A stretch of DNA of 50,105 bases, taken from the NCBI GenBank assembly GCA_964535305.1, contig CAZHTF010000016.1:1-50105 (forward strand), read 5' to 3'. Each line of letters begins with the position of its first letter. The stretch's first letter is position 1. A program made the translations under genes and the position numbers. The notes below the pieces were generated by a model. That model ran no database searches. It was not told the origin of the DNA and saw only the letters and a program-made list of their open reading frames with translations. Source of the DNA: CAZHTF01 sp964535305 (lineage in GTDB: Bacteria; Planctomycetota; Phycisphaerae; UBA1845; Fen-1342). Positions 41,179-49,027 of this stretch are shown here, in pieces.

Positions 41179-42375
41179 TTACACGCCGCGCGCAGCGCCG
41201 CCGCCCGAGCCGTCCTTCGTTTGTGCTGCCGATTCGCACAAATTCAGAAAGCGGGCCACCTGCGCCTCAGCCCAGAAGTGTGGCGTCCAGGGCGTCACGC
41301 CGCCCACGAAGCCCTGGTGCCCGCCCTCGCGCGTGAATTGCGGGATCAGCCAAGGTGATGCCTCCACAGCCGCGCGCGGAATCGTCTGGGCCGGATTGAA
41401 CGGATCGTCGGTCGACGCAAGCAGCAGCGTGGGTACGCGAATGTCCGCGAGCAACGGCCCACAACTGCACTGCTGGTAGTAGTCCCAGACATCGCGATAT
41501 GAAAACAGCGGCGCCGTCGCCGCGTCGTCGAACTCCACGATGGTCCGGGCGCGGCGAACGCGCTCGGCATCGATCCGCCCCGGCAGCCGGCCGGCCAGCT
41601 CGAGCGCCTTGGGCCGTAGCGTCCGCAGGAAATAGCGCGAATACAGCCCCCCCAGCGTGCGATCGATCTTCAGGGCGCTGGCCGCCAGGTCGAACGGGGC
41701 CGCAACGACCGCAGCCCCACGCACCACGGCGTGGCCGGCGTTTCGCGCCAGCCAACTGGCCGCCACGCTGCCCCCGAGCGAGAACCCGACCAAATAAATG
41801 TACTCGCAGCCGCCGCGGCGCAGATGCGCGATGCTGGTGTCGAGATCGCCTGCGTCGCCGGCGGAATAGCCGCGTTGGCTGGGTAGCGCCTCGCGTCCAC
41901 AGGAGCGGAATTGCATCACCGTCACGTTCCAGCCGGCGGGTCGCAAGTGCGCGATCAACCCATGCACCCAGGGTGCGTTCGCGGAGCTCTCCAGGCCGTG
42001 AAGCAGCAGCGCAGTCGGCCCGCGCGGCCGGCCACGCGCGTGCAACAGCGCCAGCTCGTCGCCATCCGGCGTGGGGATGATCTCGTGCTCGAGCGCGACC
42101 CGCGGGGTGCGGCGGAAGTACGCCGGCCAAATGGTTTGGCCGTGTGCGTTTCGCATCCACCACGCCGGCCGAAACGGGGTCCTTGCGAGCACTTCCAGTG
42201 CGTGCGCCTTGAAATCCGCTGCTGCGTGCAAGTCTGCTGCGCGCGACGTGCCCTGCACCAGTGCGCTGCGCGCCGCGCTCGGCAGGAGCGGAACGCGCGA
42301 TGCACTCGGGGCGCGCCGAGCGCCCGGCGCGGCCGGGGTGTTGCGTGTCGCTGTGGGCTGAGGTGCAGGCGACAT
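41179..42375 (-). CDS. YheT-type alpha/beta hydrolase
   Basis: The protein has 398 residues from the ATG at 42375; the start is uncertain because no ribosome site is near, and an ATG at 42417 is possible. The first 60 residues are Pro/Ala-rich. The hydrolase domain has RNAHGQTIWPAYFRR, LLHGLESSANAPWVHGL (the oxyanion region), the nucleophile Ser199 in GFSLGGS, LLLASTDDPFNP with the acid, and TREGGHQGFVGG with the His. These are family features of YheT/AB-hydrolase-4 proteins, esterases of unknown physiological substrate. It is divergent from rsmE. Confidence 0.85.
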   Translation of the reverse strand: MSPAPQPTATRNTPAAPGARRAPSASRVPLLPSAARSALVQGTSRAADLHAAADFKAHALEVLARTPFRPAWWMRNAHGQTIWPAYFRRTPRVALEHEIIPTPDGDELALLHARGRPRGPTALLLHGLESSANAPWVHGLIAHLRPAGWNVTVMQFRSCGREALPSQRGYSAGDAGDLDTSIAHLRRGGCEYIYLVGFSLGGSVAASWLARNAGHAVVRGAAVVAAPFDLAASALKIDRTLGGLYSRYFLRTLRPKALELAGRLPGRIDAERVRRARTIVEFDDAATAPLFSYRDVWDYYQQCSCGPLLADIRVPTLLLASTDDPFNPAQTIPRAAVEASPWLIPQFTREGGHQGFVGGVTPWTPHFWAEAQVARFLNLCESAAQTKDGSGGGAARGV

Positions 42376-42505
42376 GGCGTTTACCGCGCGGGGCGGGTTG
42401 CTCTGCGAGTGCCACATGCGCACACTGCGCCGCGCCGCGTCACGCGCACACCGCCGCCGGCGGATCATAGCGGGTCGCTGCGCTGCCGGCCCGCGCCGCG
42501 ACCGC

Positions 42506-42511
42506 TAAGAT
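42506..42511 (+). promoter_or_regulatory. -10-like TAAGAT eight bases before rsmE
   Basis: TAAGAT is followed by TGCCGCGC and the ATG at 42520, with no ribosome site between. It fits the leaderless pattern. Confidence 0.4.
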
Positions 42512-42519
42512 TGCCGCGC

Positions 42520-43293
42520 ATGGGCACGCAGCGCTTCTTCTGCCCGGATTTGCAGCCGGCGCAAATCGAGCTCGACGAGCAGCAGACGCGGCATGCCGCC
42601 CGCGTTCTGCGACTATCCGCCGGACAAACGCTGCAGCTATTCGACGGCGCCGGCGGGCTCGCCACGGCCCGCGTGCTCGCCGACGACCGAAACGCCGGCC
42701 GCCGCCCGGGGCGCGGCTGCATGCGCGTGCAGATTGAGCAGCGCGAGCAGGTCCCCAGCGAGCCGCGCCGCGTGCGGCTGATCGTCTCGGCCTGCAAGGG
42801 GGCGCGGCTGGACCTACTGGTCGAGAAGTGCACGGAGCTGGGCGTGCACCAGCTGTGCCTGGCGCAGTTCGAGCGCTCGGTGGTGCTGCCGGGCGCGACG
42901 CACGTCGAGAAGCTGCGGCGGGTCGCGATCGAAGCCTGCAAGCAGTGTCGCCGCGCCTGGCTGCCGCAGATTTCACAGGCGCAGCCGCTGGCGCAGCACA
43001 TTGCGGCAAGTCCGCCGCGCGGCGCGCTGGCGCTGGCCGACCTGGGCGCGGATTCTTTGCAGATTGGCGACTGGCTGGCGCAACTGCCGGCGGATTGCGA
43101 CGCAGCAACAGTGATCATCGGGCCGGAGGGCGGCGTCACGCCGCACGAGACCGTGTCGCTGCGCTCGCGCGGAGCACAATCGGTGCGGCTGGCGGCGCAC
43201 GTGCTACGGGTTGAGACTGCGGCGCTGGCGGCGGCAGCGTTCTGCGGCGCGTGGGCGACGGGGCTTTGCGGTGATCGCGCGCCGCGCGCGTGA
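42520..43293 (+). CDS. rsmE: 16S rRNA (uracil-1498-N3)-methyltransferase
   Basis: This 257-residue SPOUT-class enzyme methylates U1498 of 16S rRNA. It has an N-terminal PUA-like domain (HAARVLRLSAGQTLQLFDG), KCTELGVHQLCLAQFERSVV, then the SAM-binding knot: VIIGPEGGVTPHE and AAHVLRVETAALAA. The length is normal. The start is the ATG at 42520; the open frame upstream to 41911 is antisense to the hydrolase gene and carries no homology. Translation probably begins on a leaderless message. Confidence 0.93.
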   Translation: MGTQRFFCPDLQPAQIELDEQQTRHAARVLRLSAGQTLQLFDGAGGLATARVLADDRNAGRRPGRGCMRVQIEQREQVPSEPRRVRLIVSACKGARLDLLVEKCTELGVHQLCLAQFERSVVLPGATHVEKLRRVAIEACKQCRRAWLPQISQAQPLAQHIAASPPRGALALADLGADSLQIGDWLAQLPADCDAATVIIGPEGGVTPHETVSLRSRGAQSVRLAAHVLRVETAALAAAAFCGAWATGLCGDRAPRA

Positions 43294-43364
43294 GGCAATC
43301 GCGGCAAGCGATGGTGAAGCCCAGCTTTTCTTCGGCTCGATTGGCAATCCGCTGCCGGCGGAAG

Positions 43365-43901
43365 TTACCGGGGAAACGACGGGATGGACGACGGCAGCCC
43401 GACACGCATGAAAAAGCGGGCGAACGCCTGCGAGAAGTGTTCCAGATACGGAGATTGCAGTCGCCAGCGGCGGCCCAACGCAGATGCGTGCTGCTTCAGG
43501 TAGTCAATCGGTAGGCTGTAGATATCGCGGAAATTGGCGACAAAGCAGGACCCATTCTGGTCGGGGGTCGTTTGCGATGCCAGCAAGTGCAGTCCTTCGA
43601 TTCGTCCTTGTCTTATACGTTCCCACATGCCACGCTCTTTCATCCGCGGGTTGACCCTTTCGAACTCGGCGATCGCATAGATTGGACACAGTGCGACAAG
43701 CGGGGCCTTGTCATTCTCCAAATCGCAACTCTGCGTGAGGACGATGCAGTCGTATTCCCTCACATGCACGTCCCGAATGCCACGAGCAGTGCCATAATCG
43801 GGCTCGAAGACCGGAACCCAGCAGCTTGGCAGGTAATCGCCCTGCGCGAGGCCAGGTCCCTCGACCTCGCTCCACCACGGTCTCGGCGCCTCGCTCGTCA
43901 T
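43365..43901 (-). CDS. third gene of a TIGR04255-associated cassette, unknown function
   Basis: This 178-residue protein starts with ATGA overlapping the stop of the preceding small gene by four bases. It has two motif-like blocks: AQGDYLPSCWVPVFEP at the N-terminus and DCIVLTQSCDLENDKAPLVALCPI in the middle, which has three Cys and a characteristic QSCDLE. The end is aromatic-rich and beta-like (WRLQSPYLEHFSQAFARFFMRVG). No signal peptide or membrane segment is present. I do not recognise a named family. Being the last member of a tightly coupled set suggests it works with the two genes upstream. Base composition is visibly lower in GC than the neighbours. Confidence 0.75.
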   Translation of the reverse strand: MTSEAPRPWWSEVEGPGLAQGDYLPSCWVPVFEPDYGTARGIRDVHVREYDCIVLTQSCDLENDKAPLVALCPIYAIAEFERVNPRMKERGMWERIRQGRIEGLHLLASQTTPDQNGSCFVANFRDIYSLPIDYLKQHASALGRRWRLQSPYLEHFSQAFARFFMRVGLPSSIPSFPR

Positions 43902-44188
43902 TGTTCATCCAGACGAAACGGCAGTGGCTCTCCCCTGCCCCGGAAAACGTAGCGTGTCTTCACCGAGAACGTTCGCTTGGGCGGAACCGATACATACGAG
44001 AACTCATCCGAATCGCTGACCGCGATCAGATTCTCAGCTCGCTGCCTCCAGTGCTCAAAGGCCAGTTCGGCCCGCGCGCGAAGACATCGCCCAGTATCGC
44101 CCTGAGCCTGTTGGCGCGCGTCCCGCCAGAATTCGAAGGGCGCTACGATCGCAGGTACGGGTTGTGGTGGTAGTGCGAGCGTTGGCAT
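43898..44188 (-). CDS. second gene of the cassette, 96-residue unknown
   Basis: The ATG at 44188 overlaps the upstream stop by one base (TAATG), and its own stop overlaps the next start by four (ATGA). The product has a Pro-rich N-terminus (LALPPQPVPAIVAP), an amphipathic helix (FEFWRDARQQAQGDTGR, then RARAELAFEHWRQRAENL), and a basic beta end (VSVPPKRTFSVKTRYVFRGRG). No family is recognised. Tight coupling suggests a stoichiometric partner of the TIGR04255-like protein. A longer frame to 44275 lies inside that gene and is unlikely. Confidence 0.7.
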   Translation of the reverse strand: MPTLALPPQPVPAIVAPFEFWRDARQQAQGDTGRCLRARAELAFEHWRQRAENLIAVSDSDEFSYVSVPPKRTFSVKTRYVFRGRGEPLPFRLDEQ

Positions 44189-44934
44189 TACTTGAATAGC
44201 TCCCTGGCTTGGTCTGTGATGCACGCCTCGAACACGTCGTTCTTGCGAACGTGCAGTTCCTCGAACAGGCCCCACAACCCGTCGTCGCTCGTTGGCAGAT
44301 CCGCCGTCCTGAAGAGGTCGATGTCGAGCACGACCGAAGCCACATCGGGCGTGGCAGGCTCGATCAGGGCCTCGTTCAGCATCACGACCGCGTGTAGATC
44401 ATCCTGCGGGATCGCAAGCTGCATGAAATACCCCGCCAAGCCCTGCGGAAGATCGCCCGAGACTTCCGGAACTGTCCGCAGGTAATCCTTGAGGTCGCGC
44501 AGCGGAAGCGGGATATCCAGCCGATTGATGTATCGCACCGCGATGCGGACGACCTTCACGGGTTTGGCGACGGAGCGATAGACATCCCAGAGTCTGCGTG
44601 CCTCCGAGCGAAACGGTTCCCAACTTTCGTATGGCATGAGCCGGTTCATCGAAAAGCCGTCAAGCCTCGCTTGATAAAGCTGCTTCCCGTCGGCGCTGCG
44701 AAACCAGAAACCGACGTGCTTTTCGCTCGCAGTGGTTGAGACGCGCTCCCCGAACTGCATCTGTCCGACGGCCACGTTGACGGCTTCGACTGTCGGGTAG
44801 GCGGTTTCTTGCCCGAGGTGGACTCTTCGAAGCTCCGAAGCCGCCATGTTGTCGCCGAGCTCCACGCGCAGGTCGATGATGGCCTCGGTGATCGGCGCTT
44901 TCGCGTAGTGCTGCGGCTCGCGCATTTCAATCAT
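44188..44934 (-). CDS. TIGR04255-family protein, first gene of the cassette
   Basis: This 248-residue protein opens YAKAPITEAIIDLRVEL, the N-terminal hallmark of the sporadically distributed TIGR04255 family, and ends DDGLWGLFEELHVRKNDVFEACIT, also family-typical. In between it has alternating strands (KHVGFWFRSADGKQLYQARLDGFSMNRLMPY; VVRIAVRYINRLDIP). The function is unknown; the patchy distribution suggests an accessory role. The start is uncertain: ATG at 44934 is annotated, and ATG at 44925 lies nine bases after a GATAAC that could be a -10. No ribosome site helps. Confidence 0.8.
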   Translation of the reverse strand: MIEMREPQHYAKAPITEAIIDLRVELGDNMAASELRRVHLGQETAYPTVEAVNVAVGQMQFGERVSTTASEKHVGFWFRSADGKQLYQARLDGFSMNRLMPYESWEPFRSEARRLWDVYRSVAKPVKVVRIAVRYINRLDIPLPLRDLKDYLRTVPEVSGDLPQGLAGYFMQLAIPQDDLHAVVMLNEALIEPATPDVASVVLDIDLFRTADLPTSDDGLWGLFEELHVRKNDVFEACITDQARELFK

Positions 44935-44998
44935 GTTATCTGGCGCGCGAGCCAGCGGCAATTCGTCGTCTGTCCGCGGCGCCCGACGACAACGAAAG

Positions 44999-45031
44999 CG
45001 GGCCCGCGATCCAGATTGAATCGCGGGCCCG
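44999..45031. terminator. strong 12-bp stem hairpin ending the FG-GAP gene
   Basis: CGGGCCCGCGAT (44999-45010) pairs perfectly with ATCGCGGGCCCG (45020-45031) around a nine-base loop. On the minus strand it is followed by CTTTCGTTGT, T-rich for this genome, and it lies 82 bases after the stop of the lipoprotein gene. It separates that gene from the cassette. Confidence 0.85.
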
Positions 45032-45112
45032 ATGATTTGCGTCAGAACCGGCGTGCGTCAGATCCAGCGGGGGTGTCCGTTCAACCCGGCGCCGGTCGTG
45101 TCGATCGCCGCG

Positions 45113-48100
45113 CTAGTCTCCGCGGCCGTAGAGCACGTAGACCTCGCCGGCGTCGGTGCGGCCGAGCGGGTCGGCGAGCATGGCGCTGATGGCGTAGTCT
45201 CCGCGGCCGTCGCCGTCGATATCGCCGATGCGTGCGACGCCGCGCGAGAAGACCTGGACGCTGCCGTTGGCCGGGTCGGTCCCGGTGACGGTCTTGGCGC
45301 CTCCGCCGAGCTGGTCGCCGGCGCCGCGGCCGATGAAGCGAACGCCGGGCAGATCGACTGTCCCGGTACGGGCCAGGTCGATGTTTCGCGAAGCCTGGTC
45401 GGCCAGGTCAAATTGCTTGGTGCCGTAGACCAGGTAGACGGCGCCCTTGCCGCCCATCGCGCCCGGGGCGGAGATCAGCACGTCGCCGAGGCCGTCACGA
45501 TCGACGTCACCCGCGCCAGCGACGTTTGCGCCGACCAGATCGCCGGCGCTCACACCCGCGAAACGAATCGCCTTGCCGGCGTTGACGATCTCGCTGACAG
45601 TCCAGCCCTTGACCGGGCTGAGCAGCGCGGGCGAGCCCAGCATGATGATCGCCTCGCCAGCGCCACCATTGACGCCTTCGTTTCCGACGATCACGTCGGC
45701 GAAGCCGTCGCCGTTGAAGTCGCCCGCGTCGTCAAAGGTGCGGGCGAGCGTTTCGCCGGCGCCCTTGCCGCGCAGCAGCACGCCGTTCAGGCGGCCTGGA
45801 TCGCTGACGTCGAGCGCCAGACGTTCGAGCAAATAGTCGCCTTCCAGACCAGTCGGGCGGCCGTAGACGATGAAGACCGCGCCGACCGCCGGGCCCGTGC
45901 CGCTGACCACGTTGTTGCGGACATTGGCGGAGCCGACCGCGAAGTCGCGCACGCCGTCGCCGTTGACGTCGCCCAGCGCTCGCACAAACGAGATCTCAGC
46001 GTTGTCGTGCGGGCCGACGATCTGCGGCGTGCGGTCGGTGTAGTAGGCCGCGGTACCCACGGTGTAGGAACCGGTCTCGGGCCGGCCGCAGGCCAAGGCC
46101 TGCATGCCGCCGCGGACGGTGAGGTTGTTGTTGTAGCAGCCGGTGCTGGTGTGCGCGTAGTCGCCAAGGTTCACGCTGTCGGGCACCTGCGTCACGGGAT
46201 GTGCGCCGTACCAGCGGTCGCGGATACGGATCGAGCCGATGTCCTCGATCACGTACTGATGCGGCACCGGCATGGTGAAGTCTTCGCGCGTCGGGATCTG
46301 CACGTCGACATTGGGGAAGGTCGCACCCGGTTCGATCCAGAGCTGCGTCAGCGTCGCCGGCGAGCTGAACGGCCGGCTATCGGTACGCAACTGGTAGATC
46401 ACGCCCGCGTTGGTGCGATCCGCCGGAAGATCGGGCACGTTGTCGCCGGTCGAAAGCGCCGAGCGCTTCGGAGCGCTGATGTAGAGCCAGGTTCCGTCGG
46501 CGGCGAGCGTCGTGCCGAAACGATCGTTGACGCGCTGACCGAGGATGCGTGCCCCGATCGGGTCCGCGGCCGGACTGACCGCGTTGGCCACGCCGCCGTA
46601 AAAACCAGTCCAGATGCTCAGCAGGCTTTCGTCGCCGCCGGCGAGGCTACCGGCCGTGTGCCAGGCGGGGTTGACGACCGTGGTGTAGCTGCAGGGGAAC
46701 GTGCCCGTACCGCCGTCGGTCGCCCAGGCCCACCAGCGATAGATCGATTCGCAGCCGGACCCGCAGCGATCCACGATTGGCGGCCAGGTGGCCTTGATGC
46801 GGTTCATGCTCCAATCGAGGAAGTTGTAGTTCGACAGCGGCGGGCTGCTGGCCGGGTCGTCGAACGGTGACGGACCATAGCGGCCGCCGAGATACTCGTT
46901 CATGAATCCGCCCGGACCCTGGCCGGTGAACACGATGTCCCACTGGACCAGCACATCCTCATATTCACGCTCGCGACCGTCGTTCGGTCCACAGGTGTCG
47001 GTCTCGACGGCAGGCGGCGGCGGCGGCGGGACGCAATCCTCACAGGCCTGGCCCGGGATCAGAGAGGCGCGCTTGATGTACGGATTAAAGCGCGGGAAAC
47101 CCATCGTGTTGAAGAGCTGGCCCACTTCTGCCAGGTCCACAATGCGGTCGCCCTTGCGATTCAACCGCGTCGTGTCGGAAAGAATAGGGGCCGAGCTCGA
47201 AACCAGCACGATGCCACCACGCGTGAACTGCGCGGTGTTGGCCGACCAGGGCACGCCCGGTACGGCCGGGTTGTACGCGTCGTACTCCATCGCGCCCATC
47301 GCGCCGAAGTCGGGGAAGAGTTCCGGGTGCTGGATGCCCGAGACCGTGTTGCTGATGCTGACCGACTCGGTGCGCGAGAAGCCGAAGACCAGCTCCGGAC
47401 GATTGTCGCCGTCCATATCGGGCACGACGGTGACGTCGCTCATGCCCTCGGTCCAACTGGTGCTCACCGGGGCGCGGATGCCGGGGAACGTCAGGCCCGT
47501 GATGTTGTTGCCAACCGCGTTCAGCGGACTCACGCCGCGCAGCCGTGCGCTGCGCGAGCCGTAAATGAGGTAGGCCTCGCCAAAACCGATGCCCGTCGCG
47601 GCCTGCGTCGGCGTCAGGATGTAGGGCTTGCCGAAGCGCGAGGCGAAGAGCGTCTCCTGCGAGCCGTCGTTGTTCAAATCCGGAACGGCTTCCATGGCGC
47701 TGCCGGCCAGGTCGTTGAAGTTGAAGCCCTGCATGATTGCGCCGCGATCGCTGTCGACCAGTTGGTTGAGGTCAAAGTCACCAATGACGCGCGACGTGAC
47801 CGCAATGCGAATCGGTTGATTGGCGGCGTTGCGAGCATACAGCGCGACCGGCGGCTGCACGCCGTCCGAAACGATCGCGTAGTAGAAGTACGTGCCCGCC
47901 GGAACAACCTGCAGCGCGACGTTGCTAAACGTCGAAACCAGACGGCCCGGCGTCGAGACCGAGGCGGCAGGGATCAATTCAAACTCATTGCCGCTGATCG
48001 GATTCTGATCCGGATCGAGCAGCACGCGGATCGTCCGCGGAGAGCTGTCGGAAGTTTCGATCGAGACCTGCCAGGGCGTATCGCGGCCGACCAACGCGTC

Positions 48101-48772
48101 GGTCAGAGGGGCGAGCCAACTCGCGGCGGGCAACTGGTCGTCAATCCGGAGTGACGACGGAGCATACGCGATCGCGGTGGTGCCGTTGACCTGCCGGTAA
48201 CGAATGCCGGCCAGGAACGTGCTCGCGCCGTTCTGAATCAAGCCCGCGACCTTGGCCGTCGCGAAGAGATAACCGTTGTCCCCGGTGAGGAACGGGATGG
48301 TCTCGGCGAAGATCGGCGTGCTGTCGGGCTTGAGGTCGCGATTGTCGTCGCGCGACAGGACAAACTCGGTGGCCTGCAACGCGCCCTGCGGATCGCGGAC
48401 GCGGAAATTCATGGAATAGTTTTCACCGACGCGGATGACGACGTCGGCGATCGGAGCGGTCACAGCAGCCGTGGCGCCCGTCGCGGTGCCACCTGAGCCG
48501 CCGCCGGACCCGCCGCCGCCGCTGCCGCCACCGGTTCCACCGCCGCCGGGAATGTCGCTTCCAGAATCACCTTGGCTGGGCGGCGGGGTAATCGGTCGCG
48601 GCGGTTGCAGCACGCCACTATCGTCGTCGCCGGGCGTCTGCGTTTGCTGATCTGTTTCATCGGCAGGCTGACGCGGCACCTGTGGCGTCGGGCACCCGCC
48701 GATCGCGAGAGCCGTGAGCACGCAGGCGACCAGCATTGTGCTGCGGGTGGAGAGACCGAGAAGCGTTCTCAT
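45113..48772 (-). CDS. large FG-GAP repeat lipoprotein
   Basis: This 1219-residue protein starts at the ATG at 48772, with GGAGG eight or nine bases before it. The signal peptide ends LAIGGC, a lipobox, so the mature protein is lipidated. A Thr/Gln/Pro linker and a Gly/Ser-rich spacer follow (about 50-95). Beta-rich domains come next. The C-terminal 350 residues hold FG-GAP-type repeats with calcium loops: DVNGDGVRDFAVG, DFNGDGFADVIVG, DVDRDGLGDVLIS and DIDGDGRGDYAIS; further copies lie around residues 340-460. It resembles integrin alpha beta-propellers and is probably displayed on the cell surface. A proline run and a Cys-rich spot (CEDCVPPPPPP) lie mid-protein. The function is unknown. Confidence 0.88.
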   Translation of the reverse strand: MRTLLGLSTRSTMLVACVLTALAIGGCPTPQVPRQPADETDQQTQTPGDDDSGVLQPPRPITPPPSQGDSGSDIPGGGGTGGGSGGGGSGGGSGGTATGATAAVTAPIADVVIRVGENYSMNFRVRDPQGALQATEFVLSRDDNRDLKPDSTPIFAETIPFLTGDNGYLFATAKVAGLIQNGASTFLAGIRYRQVNGTTAIAYAPSSLRIDDQLPAASWLAPLTDALVGRDTPWQVSIETSDSSPRTIRVLLDPDQNPISGNEFELIPAASVSTPGRLVSTFSNVALQVVPAGTYFYYAIVSDGVQPPVALYARNAANQPIRIAVTSRVIGDFDLNQLVDSDRGAIMQGFNFNDLAGSAMEAVPDLNNDGSQETLFASRFGKPYILTPTQAATGIGFGEAYLIYGSRSARLRGVSPLNAVGNNITGLTFPGIRAPVSTSWTEGMSDVTVVPDMDGDNRPELVFGFSRTESVSISNTVSGIQHPELFPDFGAMGAMEYDAYNPAVPGVPWSANTAQFTRGGIVLVSSSAPILSDTTRLNRKGDRIVDLAEVGQLFNTMGFPRFNPYIKRASLIPGQACEDCVPPPPPPAVETDTCGPNDGREREYEDVLVQWDIVFTGQGPGGFMNEYLGGRYGPSPFDDPASSPPLSNYNFLDWSMNRIKATWPPIVDRCGSGCESIYRWWAWATDGGTGTFPCSYTTVVNPAWHTAGSLAGGDESLLSIWTGFYGGVANAVSPAADPIGARILGQRVNDRFGTTLAADGTWLYISAPKRSALSTGDNVPDLPADRTNAGVIYQLRTDSRPFSSPATLTQLWIEPGATFPNVDVQIPTREDFTMPVPHQYVIEDIGSIRIRDRWYGAHPVTQVPDSVNLGDYAHTSTGCYNNNLTVRGGMQALACGRPETGSYTVGTAAYYTDRTPQIVGPHDNAEISFVRALGDVNGDGVRDFAVGSANVRNNVVSGTGPAVGAVFIVYGRPTGLEGDYLLERLALDVSDPGRLNGVLLRGKGAGETLARTFDDAGDFNGDGFADVIVGNEGVNGGAGEAIIMLGSPALLSPVKGWTVSEIVNAGKAIRFAGVSAGDLVGANVAGAGDVDRDGLGDVLISAPGAMGGKGAVYLVYGTKQFDLADQASRNIDLARTGTVDLPGVRFIGRGAGDQLGGGAKTVTGTDPANGSVQVFSRGVARIGDIDGDGRGDYAISAMLADPLGRTDAGEVYVLYGRGD

Positions 48773-48864
48773 GAGCAACTACCTCCGCCAGGCCGAGTAC
48801 GTTGACGGGCAGGGGCCAAGGGCTCGCGACGGGCGAAGTCCCTGCGCAGTGTTCCCGACAAGTC

Positions 48865-48893
48865 ACTCTAGAGGAGCCAAAGTGTCGAGTCAA
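48865..48893 (-). promoter_or_regulatory. sigma-70-type promoter for the FG-GAP lipoprotein
   Basis: On the minus strand TTGACT (48893-48888) is followed after 17 bases by TAGAGT (48870-48865). This is the best-matching promoter in the window. It leaves an untranslated leader of roughly 85 bases before the ATG at 48772. Confidence 0.65.
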
Positions 48894-48955
48894 CGTAAAG
48901 CGCCGCGCGGCGCCAGACCCGCGCGCGATTCGTATGCAACTCCGCAGAATGGACT

Positions 48956-48961
48956 TATAAT
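48956..48961 (+). promoter_or_regulatory. -10 TATAAT for the DUF1015 gene
   Basis: A perfect TATAAT lies 66 bases before the ATG at 49028. No good -35 hexamer is seen upstream. It is divergent from the lipoprotein promoter. Confidence 0.5.
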
Positions 48962-49027
48962 CCGTTGACGTCCGATGCGGCGCGGCGGGCAGCGTGCGCC
49001 GAATAACCCATCGAGGAAACTTGACCC

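Noticed and set aside
45113..45121. RGD as the last three residues of the FG-GAP lipoprotein as an integrin-binding signal
   Set aside because: A single RGD at the C-terminus of a GD-rich repeat protein is expected by chance.
45032..46870. 612-codon open frame on the plus strand opposite the FG-GAP lipoprotein
   Set aside because: It is the antisense of a well-supported gene with signal peptide and repeats. Its product is an Ala/Val/Asp/Arg-rich string without domains, as expected from high GC third positions.
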